DNA of 64,000 nt from JACPAP01 sp035287045 (GTDB lineage Bacteria; Gemmatimonadota; Gemmatimonadetes; Gemmatimonadales; GWC2-71-9). A model generated the notes under the pieces. That model ran no database searches, was not told the DNA's origin, and worked only from the letters and a program-made list of their open reading frames with translations. This document shows, in pieces, positions 10,152-19,437 of the stretch. The stretch covers positions 9,415 to 73,414 of the forward strand of contig DATECF010000066.1 in the NCBI GenBank assembly GCA_035287045.1, given 5' to 3'. Each line of letters opens with the position of its first letter. Positions within the stretch are counted from its first letter, which is position 1. Position numbers and translations under genes: made by a program.

Positions 10152-11542
10152 GTCGCGGGAGCGGGCGACGAACGGAATTCACCATCTGGGAGCACCCGGA
10201 TCGTCGCCTTGGTCGCTTCCTTGACGGCGGTCTCGCATGCCGCCTCGCCGCAGTACCCCGCGTAGGCGAATCCGCCGGCCCCGTTCATGAGGTCCTTCAG
10301 CGCTTCCCGGTCCTTCACGTTGCGGACCGAGTTGGCTTCCCGCCGCTGGCGCGCCGCCTCCAACAACCCGGCCTGGATCTCGTCCATCGCCCGCCGGACG
10401 GCGTCCGCCAGCCCGGCGAGCGGGACCGACGCCTTGCCGCCGGTTCGGCGCGCCAGCACCGCCTGTCCTTGCGCCACGTCCCGCGGGCCGATCTCCAGCC
10501 GCACCGGGACGCCCCGCGCCTCCCAGTGGTAGTACTTGGCCCCGGGCTTCACCGCATCGCGGTCATCCACCTGCGCGCTCACGCCGGCGGCCACCAGCGA
10601 ATGGCGGGCCTGCTGAGCCGCCTCCAGCACCCCCTGCTGATCGCTATCGCTCTTCCAGATGGGGACCACGATCACCTGGAGCGGCGCCAGGCGCGGCGGG
10701 CAGATCAGGCCCTTGTCATCCGAGTGCGTCATCACCAGCCCGCCGATCAGTCGCGTGGACACGCCCCACGACGTGCTCCACACGTACTCCCAATCGCCCG
10801 TGGTGGTCTGGTACCGCACCTCGAACGCCTTCGCGAAGTTCTGTCCCAGGTTGTGCGACGTACCGGCCTGGAGCGCCCGGTTGTCCTGCATCAGGGCTTC
10901 GATGGCGTACGTGCGCACCGCGCCCGCGAACTTCTCGGCATCGGTCTTGGCGCCGGTGATCACCGGCATCGCCATCCATTCCTCGGCAAACCGCCGGTAG
11001 ATCCCCAGAATCAGTCGCGCCTCTGCCTCCGCCTCGTCGGCGGTGGCGTGCGCGGTATGCCCTTCTTGCCACAGGAACTCGGTCGTCCGCAGAAACAGCC
11101 TGGTCCGCAACTCCCAACGGACGATGTTGGCCCACTGGTTCAAGAGGACCGGCAAATCGCGGTAGCTCTGGACCCACTTGGCGAGCATCGCGTAGATGAT
11201 GGTCTCCGACGTCGGCCGGATGACCAGCGGCTCTTCCAGCTCCTTCCCGCCCCCGCGGGTCACGACCGCCGTCTGGGGCGCGAAACCCTCAACGTGCTCC
11301 GCTTCCTTGGCGAGGAAACTCTGGGGAATCAGCAGGGGGAAGTAGGCGTTCTCGTGTCCTGTGGCCCTGAACATCTCGTCCAAGGCGCGCTGCATCAGCT
11401 CCCAGATGCGGTATCCGCGGGGCCGGATCACCATGCAACCCCGCACCGGCGAATAGTCCGCCAGCTCGGCGCGCATGACCACGTCGTTGTACCAGGCGCT
11501 GAAATCGGCCGCGCGCGTCGTCAGGGCCTGTTCGGTGCTCAC
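10094..11542 (-). CDS. proS: Prolyl-tRNA synthetase, archaeal/eukaryal type
   Basis: The 482-residue class II synthetase charges tRNA-Pro. It starts with DFSAWYNDVVMRAELADYS and has motif 2 and 3 signatures (ELRTRLFLRTTEFLWQEGHT; GGLVMTHSDDKGLICPP). A C-terminal extension carries cysteines (GYCGEAAC, ATCVWCGG) consistent with the zinc-binding tail of this subtype. It lacks the roughly 180-residue INS editing insertion of the common bacterial ProRS, which explains the short length. The start is a GTG overlapping the hisS stop (GTGA). This subtype occurs in a minority of bacteria. It lies with hisS in the long operon. Confidence 0.95.
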   Translation of the reverse strand: MSTEQALTTRAADFSAWYNDVVMRAELADYSPVRGCMVIRPRGYRIWELMQRALDEMFRATGHENAYFPLLIPQSFLAKEAEHVEGFAPQTAVVTRGGGKELEEPLVIRPTSETIIYAMLAKWVQSYRDLPVLLNQWANIVRWELRTRLFLRTTEFLWQEGHTAHATADEAEAEARLILGIYRRFAEEWMAMPVITGAKTDAEKFAGAVRTYAIEALMQDNRALQAGTSHNLGQNFAKAFEVRYQTTTGDWEYVWSTSWGVSTRLIGGLVMTHSDDKGLICPPRLAPLQVIVVPIWKSDSDQQGVLEAAQQARHSLVAAGVSAQVDDRDAVKPGAKYYHWEARGVPVRLEIGPRDVAQGQAVLARRTGGKASVPLAGLADAVRRAMDEIQAGLLEAARQRREANSVRNVKDREALKDLMNGAGGFAYAGYCGEAACETAVKEATKATIRVLPDGEFRSSPAPATCVWCGGPAVTEAVWAKAY

Positions 11543-12837
11543 CGTGCCCCCAAGATCGCGTCGCCCGCCAGCTCCACCGCACTGACCATGCGCTCCTCGC
11601 CCCGCATGAGATCTCGCACCACTGCTCCGCCCCGCTTTCGCTCCTCAGGCCCAATGATGACGGCGAGCCGCGCCCCTCGCGCGCTCGCCAGCTTCAGCTG
11701 CTTGGCGATGGTCTGTTCCTTGAGCGAGAACTCCACCCGTCCTCCGCGATCCCGCAGCGCGTGCGCCAGCTGCAATATGGCCGCCCTGTCCTCCGCGGTG
11801 ACCGCGACCAGAAACGCGTCCAGCCCCCCCGCCCCCGAGGGCGCCAGGGCCCGGGCCTTGATCAACTCGCCCAACACCACATCTCCCATGCCGAATCCTA
11901 CGGCCGGCAGGTCCGCGCCCCCCAGGGAGGCCAGCAACCCATCGTAGCGCCCGCCGCCGCAGATGGCGCGTAAGTTCCGTTGCGCGTCGAATAGCTCGAA
12001 CACGATCCCGCTGTAATACGCGAGCCCCCGAACGATGCAAAGGTCCACGTCCACGAACCCACCCAGTCCCATGGCCTCCAGCGCCGCGACGCACTCCGTC
12101 AGCGGCTCCACCGCCTCGGCGCCTCCCGGAGCCTTCCGGACCGCCTGCTGCACCTCGCCCAGGCCTTTCAGCTCACCCACCTCGAGCACCCGCTGGGCTA
12201 CCGCTTTGGGAAACCTGCCGTCCTCGGTCAGCCAGGTCAGCAGCCGGTCGCGCGCCTCGCGCTCGATCTTGTCGATGGCGGCGTACGCGGCCCCCAGCGA
12301 CGCCTCGGGAACCCCGGCTGCCAGCACCAGGGCCCTGGTGACTCGTCGGTCTGACAGCCGCGCACGCAGGTCCGCGGGCCCGAGCCCCAGCAGGCGGGCC
12401 ACGTCGATGGCCGCCGCAATCACCTCCGCGTCCGCCAGCGGGCCCGGCTCGCCGATCACGTCCAGGTTCAGCTGGAAATGCTCCCGCAGGCGCCCGCGCT
12501 GCTGCCGCTCGTAGCGGAACAGCTGCGGGATGGAGAACCAGCGGATCGGTTTTTTCAGGGCGCTGGCCCGCGCCGCCACCATGCGCGCCAGCGTCGGCGT
12601 CATTTCGGGTCGCAGCGCGACCTCCCGATCACCGCGGTCCCGAAAGTGATACAGCTGGCCCACGATCTCCGAGCCACTCTTCTGGGTGTACAGCTCCAGC
12701 GGCTCCAGCGGCGGCCCGTCGTACTCCTCGCACCCGTAGCGGGTCGCGACGGTACGCCAAACGGCAAAGATGTGGTTACGGAGCGCGGTGTCGTCGGGGT
12801 AGAAGTCGCGGAACCCCGGCAACGCTCTGGCTGGCAT
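11539..12837 (-). CDS. hisS: Histidyl-tRNA synthetase
   Basis: The 432-residue class II synthetase charges tRNA-His. Its N-terminus is typical, LPGFRDFYPDDTALRNHIF. Other features are motif 2 (LRPEMTPTLARMV; QLFRYERQQRGRLREHFQLN), the HisA motifs RGLAYYSGIVFELFD and GGGRYDGLL, and the C-terminal anticodon-binding domain. ATG 12837 is 8 bases after the folC stop. The frame is open upstream, but that sequence is the shadow of folC. HisRS paralogues such as HisZ are unlikely, because the histidine-specific motifs and the anticodon domain are intact. Confidence 0.95.
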   Translation of the reverse strand: MPARALPGFRDFYPDDTALRNHIFAVWRTVATRYGCEEYDGPPLEPLELYTQKSGSEIVGQLYHFRDRGDREVALRPEMTPTLARMVAARASALKKPIRWFSIPQLFRYERQQRGRLREHFQLNLDVIGEPGPLADAEVIAAAIDVARLLGLGPADLRARLSDRRVTRALVLAAGVPEASLGAAYAAIDKIEREARDRLLTWLTEDGRFPKAVAQRVLEVGELKGLGEVQQAVRKAPGGAEAVEPLTECVAALEAMGLGGFVDVDLCIVRGLAYYSGIVFELFDAQRNLRAICGGGRYDGLLASLGGADLPAVGFGMGDVVLGELIKARALAPSGAGGLDAFLVAVTAEDRAAILQLAHALRDRGGRVEFSLKEQTIAKQLKLASARGARLAVIIGPEERKRGGAVVRDLMRGEERMVSAVELAGDAILGAR

Positions 12838-12845
12838 GCACCAAA

Positions 12846-14102
12846 TTAGCCGAGCGGCGGGAAGCCCGGCAAGCGGGCGAGCGCATCGCCCACGGTGTGG
12901 AACGAGCCCGTGACCAGCACCGTGCCGGCGCCCTCCTGTACCTCCCGAAGCGCCCGGTCGAAGTCGGGCTCGATGATGGGCGGATGGCCGTGCAGGCGGC
13001 CAGGCGGCCGGAGGTGTCCGGGTCCGCCCGACCGCCTGACCTCCTGTCCGACGTCTTCCAGATCCCATCTCCGGTCCGGTGGGGCCGTGGGCGGAGTCGT
13101 GAGCCAGATCCCGTCCACCACGTCCCCCAACCCGGCCAGCATCTCCCGCCACGCCTTGTCCGCGAGAATGCCAACCAGGGCGTGCACCGGCCGCGCCAGG
13201 TCGACCGCCCGGAGCGCCCGGACCAACACCGCTATTCCCGCCGGGTTGTGCGCCACGTCGAAGATCCACCGACCCCGCCGGTCAAACCGCCCGGCCAGCC
13301 TCGCCCGTGAAAACCCGGCCGTCACCGCGGCCGACCCCGGTCGCCAGCCATGGGGAAGCACATCCAACAGGGCCACGGCCACCGCGGCGTTTCGCCCCTG
13401 GTGCGGCCCCTGGAGCCCCAGCACGCCAGCATACTCCGCGCCCGGCGGAACCCTCACGATGGGCGCCGCCCCCCGGCCAGCGGATTCCTGCGCCAGCAGC
13501 GCCGCGAGCTCCCGGTCCGCCTCTCCGATCACGAACGGCACTCCGGGTTTGGCGATACCCGCCTTTTCCCGGGCAATGGCGGGAAGCGTAGCCCCCAGAT
13601 ACTCGGTATGCTCCAGCGCGATGTTGGTGACCGCGCTAGCCAGGGGCTGAACCACGTTGGTGCTATCCAGCCTGCCCCCCAGACCAACCTCCACCACCGC
13701 GAGGTCCACGCCCCGGGCGGCGAAGTCAGCCAGGGCGATCGCCGTGAGCGCCTCGAAGAAGCTGGCCCCGGTCCGCTCGATCGCCGGGCGAAGCCGCTCG
13801 GTCCAGCGGGCGAACGCCTCCGGCGTCATGGGCCGTTCGTCCACCACGATCCGTTCACGAACGTCCACCAGGTGCGGCGACGTGTAGAGGCCCACCGACC
13901 TCCCCGCCTCACGGAGGGCGGCGCAGGCCAGCACCGACACCGAGCCTTTGCCGTTGGTACCGCCGATATGGACGACCGGGTATTGGTGCTCGGGATGCCC
14001 CAGCTCGGCCAGCAGGGCCCGCGTGGGTTCCAGCGACCACGGCCTGCCTGCGAAGGTTCGTGGGAAGAGGAAGCGGCAGGCTTCCTCGAAGCCGTGCGTC
14101 AG
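12846..14102 (-). CDS. folC: Folylpolyglutamate synthase / dihydrofolate synthase
   Basis: The Mur-ligase-like cytosolic enzyme adds glutamate to (dihydro)folate. It shows the P-loop HIGGTNGKGSVS, LYTSPHLVDVRERI, EVGLGGRLDSTN and ALEHTEYLG, all strong FolC signatures. The C-terminal domain ends TVLVTGSFHTVGDALA. The first in-frame plausible start that gives a normal N-terminus (LTHGFEEACRFLF...) is a CTG at 14102 that overlaps the accD stop as CTGA. No ATG, GTG or TTG lies close by in this frame. With this start the product has 418 residues, a normal length. The unusual start is an inference from frame and overlap. Confidence 0.9.
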   Translation of the reverse strand: MTHGFEEACRFLFPRTFAGRPWSLEPTRALLAELGHPEHQYPVVHIGGTNGKGSVSVLACAALREAGRSVGLYTSPHLVDVRERIVVDERPMTPEAFARWTERLRPAIERTGASFFEALTAIALADFAARGVDLAVVEVGLGGRLDSTNVVQPLASAVTNIALEHTEYLGATLPAIAREKAGIAKPGVPFVIGEADRELAALLAQESAGRGAAPIVRVPPGAEYAGVLGLQGPHQGRNAAVAVALLDVLPHGWRPGSAAVTAGFSRARLAGRFDRRGRWIFDVAHNPAGIAVLVRALRAVDLARPVHALVGILADKAWREMLAGLGDVVDGIWLTTPPTAPPDRRWDLEDVGQEVRRSGGPGHLRPPGRLHGHPPIIEPDFDRALREVQEGAGTVLVTGSFHTVGDALARLPGFPPLG

Positions 14103-14956
14103 TCCGCGACCTCCGCCGCCGGCAGGCGCAGCATCATCCGCAGCAGCGACGCGGTGGTGTCCGCCAGGCTTGCCCGCGGCACGACGGCATCCACCATGCC
14201 ATGCTCCAGCAGGAACTCCGCCGTCTGAAACCCCTCCGGCAGGTCCTGTCCGATGGTCTGCTTGATCACGCGTGGGCCCGCAAACCCCACCACGGCGCCG
14301 GGCTCGGCCAGGATCACGTCTCCCTGGAGCGCGTAGGACGCGGACACCCCGCCCGTGGTCGGGTTGGTGACGATCGAGATATACGGGAGGCCGGCCTCGC
14401 TCAACGCCGCCAGGACGACGGACGTCTTGGCCATTTGCATGAGGCTCAAGACGCCTTCCTGCATACGGGCGCCTCCGGACGCGGACACGATCACCAATGG
14501 CGCCTTGTGCTCGAGCGCCCGCTCCCCGAGACGCGCGATCTTTTCTCCAACCACCGACGCCATGGACCCGCCCATGAACGCGAATTCCATGGCGGCCACA
14601 TTGAGCGGCAGGCCCGTCAACGTCCCGTGTCCCGTGAGCACGGCCTCCTGCGGCCCCACTTCCCGGTACGCCCGCGTCACCCGCGCCGCGTACCCCTCGA
14701 AGCCCAACGGGTCCACCGTGCGCAGGTTGGCGAACAGTTCTACGAAGCTTCCCGGATCGGTGAGGATCTCCACGTAGCGGCGCGCCGAGATCCGCCGGTG
14801 GAACCCGCACTGGGGGCAGACTTGCAGGGCGCGCTCGAACTTCTCACGCAGGTCCACGTGGCCGCACTCCTCGCACTTGTCCCACGCGTCCGGAGGGATC
14901 TCCAGGCGCTCGCGCGAAGACGTTCGCGGTTTGCGCTCTTTACGGAACCAGGCCAT
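14099..14956 (-). CDS. accD: Acetyl-CoA carboxylase carboxyltransferase subunit beta
   Basis: The 285-residue subunit forms malonyl-CoA together with AccA in the first step of fatty-acid synthesis. A four-cysteine zinc ribbon (CEECG near residue 29, CPQCG near 48) precedes the crotonase-fold domain with SASGGARMQEG, TNPTTGGVSASYA and GFAGPRVIKQT. Length and motifs are standard. ATG 14956 was chosen; upstream frame opening is a shadow. A 53-bp gap separates it from rodA. AccA is not in the window. The biotin-carboxylase and carrier genes at 33931-37156 belong to a separate operon with their own carboxyltransferase. Confidence 0.96.
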   Translation of the reverse strand: MAWFRKERKPRTSSRERLEIPPDAWDKCEECGHVDLREKFERALQVCPQCGFHRRISARRYVEILTDPGSFVELFANLRTVDPLGFEGYAARVTRAYREVGPQEAVLTGHGTLTGLPLNVAAMEFAFMGGSMASVVGEKIARLGERALEHKAPLVIVSASGGARMQEGVLSLMQMAKTSVVLAALSEAGLPYISIVTNPTTGGVSASYALQGDVILAEPGAVVGFAGPRVIKQTIGQDLPEGFQTAEFLLEHGMVDAVVPRASLADTTASLLRMMLRLPAAEVAD

Positions 14957-15009
14957 GGAAGGTTGTCGGAATCTCGCGCTCCCCGGGGAACGGCGCCAGT
15001 GGCGCCGGC

Positions 15010-16248
15010 TCAGGTCCTCGTGTACGAGGAGCGCGATTCCCGCGCGACGCGCAAGCACATGGCTACGGCCACGAAGGAGATCAGGAGGAAGGAGCCGCCG
15101 TAGGAGAAAAAGGGGAGCGGGATGCCGGTGATTGGCATCAGCCCGACGCTCATCCCCACATTCTCCACCACGTGTGTGAACAGGAGACCGCAGATCCCGA
15201 AAACCAGCACCGAGGAGAACGGATCGGTCGCCGAGCGCGCGATCTGCATCAGCTGCATCAGGAGCGCCGCGAACAGCCCCAGCGTGACCATCACCCCCAG
15301 GAACCCCAGCTCCTCGGCGAGGACGGAGAAGATGAAGTCCGTGTGTTGGGCCGGCAGGAACGCGAGCGCCTTCTGGGTGCCCTCCAGGAAGCCCTTCCCC
15401 AGCAGCCCACCCGATCCAATGGCCACTTTGGACTGGATGATGTTCCACCCGGTGGCACGGGGGTCAATCTCGGGATTGAGGAACGAGAGCAGCCGGTTCT
15501 GCTGGTACGGCGCCAGGCCGCGCCACAACTGCAGGGCAATCGTCCCCATGAGGACGTTGCCCAGCCAGACGACCAGGCCCTCGATCACGTAGGGGCGGGC
15601 CCACAACAGCACCAGCGTGATCGCCACGATCCAGAGACCCCATGACCAGGTCGAGAACGCGAGCATCAGGCTGATGAGCGGCGACGCCAACAGCACCAGG
15701 AGCCGAATCGGCACGCCCACCCAGAAAAGCACCACGAAGAGGATCGCGAGAAACACGATCGCACTCCCCAGGTCCGGCTGGAGCCCCACCAGGAGGAACG
15801 GCAACCCCACGATCATGCCGGCCGGCAGCAGCTCGACCAGCGTCTGGGGCGCCCGCCTCCGCCCGCCCAGGTGGCGGGCAAGCATCATGATCGTCGCCAG
15901 CTTCGCCAGCTCCGCCGGCTGACCGACGCGGGTTCCGCCAATGGCCAGCCAGGACTTGGTGCCCGCCGCCGTGCCCGCCCCGGTGCCCACCACCAGGGTC
16001 AGGATCAGCAGTACCACCGCCAGTCCGTACACGAACGGCGTGGCCCATTCGAGCAGGCGGGGCGACACCCGGTACACTGCGGCACCGATCGCGGTGGCCA
16101 GCACGATCCATCCCAGCTGCTTCTGCCAGATATCGGCGATGTCCGTGGGGACGTCGGTCTGGCCCGCGGAGTACAGCGTGGCCAGGCCCAGGGCGACCAG
16201 GGCGCCGACCGTGAGGAGGGTCCGGCTATCGAGGCCGCGGGAAGCCAT
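15010..16248 (-). CDS. rodA: RodA, SEDS peptidoglycan polymerase of the elongasome
   Basis: The 412-residue multi-pass membrane protein (about ten hydrophobic segments) belongs to the SEDS family of glycosyltransferases that polymerise lipid II during cell elongation. Family signatures include the GQPAELAKL segment, the loop with QPDLGSAIVF and, near the C-terminus, GICGLLFTHVVENVGMSVGL and GIPLPFFSYGGSFLL. The gene overlaps mrdA by 23 bases, which fits the RodA-PBP2 working pair. FtsW is an alternative, but the neighbouring mreBCD-mrdA genes decide for RodA. Confidence 0.95.
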   Translation of the reverse strand: MASRGLDSRTLLTVGALVALGLATLYSAGQTDVPTDIADIWQKQLGWIVLATAIGAAVYRVSPRLLEWATPFVYGLAVVLLILTLVVGTGAGTAAGTKSWLAIGGTRVGQPAELAKLATIMMLARHLGGRRRAPQTLVELLPAGMIVGLPFLLVGLQPDLGSAIVFLAILFVVLFWVGVPIRLLVLLASPLISLMLAFSTWSWGLWIVAITLVLLWARPYVIEGLVVWLGNVLMGTIALQLWRGLAPYQQNRLLSFLNPEIDPRATGWNIIQSKVAIGSGGLLGKGFLEGTQKALAFLPAQHTDFIFSVLAEELGFLGVMVTLGLFAALLMQLMQIARSATDPFSSVLVFGICGLLFTHVVENVGMSVGLMPITGIPLPFFSYGGSFLLISFVAVAMCLRVARESRSSYTRT

Positions 16249-18085
16249 CGCGCGCGACCGTGTCCGGCAGGATCGGCACCGGCTCCGGCGCCGAGTCGTC
16301 CGGCAGCACCAGCCGGTAGTCTGCCGCCGTGAGCAACGGGGCCATGGGCCCCAGCAGGCGCCGCGCGATGATGCGATTTACCATGGGCGCGATCGCCGAG
16401 CCGTGCTCGGCAAACTCCACCACGGCACCCACCACGACCCGAGGACCGTCCACCGGAGCGAACCCGATGTACCACGCGTGGTCCGGGTTGGGGGCGTTCT
16501 GCGCCGTCCCGGTCTTGCCCGCGATGCGCAGTTCGGCCACCCGCGCGCCGGCGGCCGTGCCCGCTTCCACCACCTCCAACAGCGCCTGGCGCAGGCCCAC
16601 CAACTGCGTGTCCGAGAGTCCGAGCGAACGGGTCGGCGTGGGACCGGGCATGACCAGATGGGGCTCCGGCGCCCGGCCGTCCGGGTTGGCCAGCATCGCG
16701 TAGAACATCACCATATTCGACAGGGTCTGCGCGTTCTCGCCCTGCCCGATGGCCAGGTTCAGCGTGACCGCGTTGGTCCAGCCCCGAGGCCCGTAGTGCT
16801 GGTTGTAGTACTCCGTGGACGCCGGAAACAGCGGACGGATTTCATTGGGGAGGTCGATGCCCGAGCGGTCGCGAAAGCCGAAGCGCCCCGCATCGCTCAA
16901 CAGGTTGGTCAGCTGGAGCTTCAACCCGAGCTGGTAGAAATACACATCGCACGAGTATTGGATGGCCTCGGCCAGGGTGAGGTCCCCATGGCCCCCGAGC
17001 TTCCAGCAGCGGAAGTAGCGGTTGTAGTACTGCAACCCGCCGCGGCAGAGAATGGGCATCCGCGATCGCAGGTCCACCAGGCCGCGGTTCATCGCCATCG
17101 CGGCCAGCACCAGTTTCCACGGCGACGCGGGCGGATAGCGGGCCTGGATGGCGCGATTCACCAAGGGGAAATCCGGCGCCTGCGAAAGCCGCCCCCACAC
17201 TTCCGGATCCACCCCGCCGATAAACGCGTTGGGGTCATAGCCAGGGGACGAGTACAGCGCCAGCACCGCTCCGGTGGCCGGGTCCATCACCATCACGGCG
17301 CCGCGCATCCCCTCCGGGAAACTCTCGGCGACGTAACGCTGCAGCTCGATGTCGAGGGTGGTGCGGATGGATTCCCCCTGCTCCGGCGACATGCGCTGCC
17401 CCACCTCGGCTTCCCGCACGCTCCGGCCCAGCGCATCCACCTCGACGAACCGCTCGCCGTCCTTGCCGCGGAGCCGGTCGTCGTACTCCCGCTCCAGGCC
17501 GTCGCGCCCCACCAGCAGGCCTGGCCGGGCCCCGCTGATGGTGCCCGCGCCCATCTCCTGCTCCGTGATCTCCGCCACATAGCCCACCACGTGCGCGGCA
17601 ACGCTCCCGAACGGATAGCGCCGCCTGGGCTCCGCCTGGATCACGAGACCCGGAATGGTGACGCGCCGCTCTTCCAGCGCCGACACCAGGTCGAACGACG
17701 CGTCCCGCCGGAGCATGGCCGGGCGATACGGGGTCTTGCGAAAGGCGCGCTCGGCATCGTCCGCGTCCCGCTGGGAAAGCCGCATCAGCGGCGCGATCCG
17801 CCGGATGGTGGCGCGGAGCGAATCCGCGGACGGTGCCAGCAGGCCGATCGAGTACCCGGGCTCGTTCTCCGCCAACACCACGCCGTTGCGGTCGGTGATC
17901 AGTCCCCGTGGAGCCGGCACCGGGACCGACCGCATGCGGTTCAGCTCCGACCGCACGCGGTACCGGCTGGACGAGAGGACCTGCACCCGGAAGAACGCGA
18001 CCAGAAGAACGCCGCCCACCATCCAGAGCAGCCATTGAGCCAAACGCGCCCGCCGAGCCAGCTCGTGAGCGTGAAACCAGTTCAT
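16226..18085 (-). CDS. mrdA: Penicillin-binding protein 2 (elongation transpeptidase)
   Basis: The 619-residue class B PBP has a short cytoplasmic start, one membrane anchor (about residues 17-37), a pedestal domain with RGLITDRNGVVLAENEPGYS, and a transpeptidase domain. The active-site serine is Ser 321 in SPWK (SxxK). The second motif is SCD in YSCDVYFYQLG, as in PBP2 enzymes that use SxD. The KTG triad is GKTGTAQ with Lys 524. It crosslinks peptidoglycan made by RodA at the outer face of the inner membrane. Start and stop overlap mreD (ATGA) and rodA (23 bases). Confidence 0.96.
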   Translation of the reverse strand: MNWFHAHELARRARLAQWLLWMVGGVLLVAFFRVQVLSSSRYRVRSELNRMRSVPVPAPRGLITDRNGVVLAENEPGYSIGLLAPSADSLRATIRRIAPLMRLSQRDADDAERAFRKTPYRPAMLRRDASFDLVSALEERRVTIPGLVIQAEPRRRYPFGSVAAHVVGYVAEITEQEMGAGTISGARPGLLVGRDGLEREYDDRLRGKDGERFVEVDALGRSVREAEVGQRMSPEQGESIRTTLDIELQRYVAESFPEGMRGAVMVMDPATGAVLALYSSPGYDPNAFIGGVDPEVWGRLSQAPDFPLVNRAIQARYPPASPWKLVLAAMAMNRGLVDLRSRMPILCRGGLQYYNRYFRCWKLGGHGDLTLAEAIQYSCDVYFYQLGLKLQLTNLLSDAGRFGFRDRSGIDLPNEIRPLFPASTEYYNQHYGPRGWTNAVTLNLAIGQGENAQTLSNMVMFYAMLANPDGRAPEPHLVMPGPTPTRSLGLSDTQLVGLRQALLEVVEAGTAAGARVAELRIAGKTGTAQNAPNPDHAWYIGFAPVDGPRVVVGAVVEFAEHGSAIAPMVNRIIARRLLGPMAPLLTAADYRLVLPDDSAPEPVPILPDTVARDGFPRPR

Positions 18086-18579
18086 TCAGCGATCCGGATG
18101 GCCAGCCAGCGACGAAAGATGACCAGCACGATCACGCCGACGAGCGCCGTGCTGGCGGCCTTGAGGGGCGACCAGAGAAGAAGCTGCCAGACCAGGCCCA
18201 TGCCCTCCACGTGACCGCCGCCGACCAGCACCAGCAGGTCGCGCACCCAGGTCCCGGCGAAGAAGAATCCGGCGTTGACCGCGAGATTCTCCGCGAAAAA
18301 GATGGCCTTCCCCCATGCTGCCAGGTAACCTACCACGGTATGCGCGAGGGCGCCCGCGCCGAACGCGACCGGCGTCAGCGCGTCACTCAGGAGGCCCACG
18401 ATAAACCCGGCGATCGCCGCCGCCCCGGGTCGCGCCCGAATGGCGTACACCAGCAGCGCGAGCAGCAGAAAGTCGGGCGCCGGGCGCGGCTCCCCCAGCC
18501 ACGGGCGCAGCGTGAAATGCAGCACCACCAGCAACAGCAAGACGGTGGGCAGCCGGTAGACGCCGTTCCGCCCGTTCAT
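18082..18579 (-). CDS. mreD: Rod-shape-determining protein MreD
   Basis: This small integral membrane protein of 165 residues has about five hydrophobic segments and lies between mreC and mrdA with ATGA overlaps on both sides. MreD sequences are poorly conserved, and the identification rests on size, membrane topology and this fixed position. It is thought to help MreC link the MreB filament to the RodA-PBP2 complex in the inner membrane. Confidence 0.88.
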   Translation of the reverse strand: MNGRNGVYRLPTVLLLLVVLHFTLRPWLGEPRPAPDFLLLALLVYAIRARPGAAAIAGFIVGLLSDALTPVAFGAGALAHTVVGYLAAWGKAIFFAENLAVNAGFFFAGTWVRDLLVLVGGGHVEGMGLVWQLLLWSPLKAASTALVGVIVLVIFRRWLAIRIAE

Positions 18580-19427
18580 GGCTCGGGTGGGACGAACGAC
18601 TCGGTGAGGTCGGCCCGCGTGTCCAGCAGCACCATTACGTGGGAGATGGAGGCGGGATGCACCGCGGGAAGCACCAGGTAGGTGCGGGCCCAGCCGGCCA
18701 GCTCCTCGCGGACCGAGAGGATGGTGCCGATGGGAATCCCGCGGGGATAGATGCCGCCTTCTCCGGTCGCCAACCCGGAGGTGTACACTCGCGTTCCCGG
18801 TATCAACTCTTCGCGGTAGGGCACGCCCTGGAGCTCCAGCAGGGGGCCACCCGGATCACCGCCGCCAAACGGCGCCGCGATGCCAAACACGGCCCCGTCC
18901 GCCGTCATGGCGCTGGCGCGGAAATCCGGGTGCGCCCAGGCGACCACCACCGAGGTATTCCCCCCCACGCTTCGGACCACCCCCACCAGTCCGCCGGAGG
19001 CGACCACCGGCGAGAGCACCCGCACGCCTTGCCGGCGGCCCGCCGAAATCAGCAGCGTGAAACCGTCGGTGGGCAACGACTGATGCAGCACCTCAGCCGG
19101 CACGTGCCTCACCGGCAGGCGCTGGCGCAATCCCAGCATCGCCCGCAGCTGCGCGTTCTCCTCCCGCAACGCGTCCGCCAGCGTCGCGACCACCGCCGCC
19201 GAGTCGCGCTCCGCCACCACCCGCGCGAACCGTTCCCGAGTGGTCCGCACCGACTCGGCCCAGCCCTGGAGCGCGAGCAAGGGCCGCAGCAGGGTGTTCT
19301 GCAGCTGCGCCGAGACGCGGTCATGCCACGCGGCCGGCGTCATGCGAATCGTTATGGACAACAGGAGGCAGACGATGAAGGCCAGCGTGTCGCGCCGCGA
19401 CGCGTACCGTTCGGACGCGAAGGTCAC
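18576..19427 (-). CDS. mreC: Rod-shape-determining protein MreC
   Basis: The 283-residue protein has an N-terminal membrane segment (about residues 14-33), a short coiled-coil-like stretch rich in Ala, Arg and Glu (about 60-95, ending ENAQLRAMLGL) and a beta-rich periplasmic domain (VLHQSLPTDGFTLLISAG..., GLVGVVRSVGGNTSVVV). It is a scaffold for the elongasome. The start is a GTG, 10 bases after mreB. The stop overlaps mreD (ATGA). Length is typical. Confidence 0.94.
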   Translation of the reverse strand: MTFASERYASRRDTLAFIVCLLLSITIRMTPAAWHDRVSAQLQNTLLRPLLALQGWAESVRTTRERFARVVAERDSAAVVATLADALREENAQLRAMLGLRQRLPVRHVPAEVLHQSLPTDGFTLLISAGRRQGVRVLSPVVASGGLVGVVRSVGGNTSVVVAWAHPDFRASAMTADGAVFGIAAPFGGGDPGGPLLELQGVPYREELIPGTRVYTSGLATGEGGIYPRGIPIGTILSVREELAGWARTYLVLPAVHPASISHVMVLLDTRADLTESFVPPEP

Positions 19428-19437
19428 GATGGGATCG

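Noticed and set aside
15440..15475. TGGCACGGGGGTCAATC, a sigma54-like -24 box on the plus strand
   Set aside because: It lies inside rodA in the antisense direction, and the -12 GC is not at the right distance.
15941..18214. 757-codon plus-strand open frame opposite rodA, mrdA and mreD
   Set aside because: Antisense to strongly conserved proteins and without recognisable domains; a high-GC artefact.
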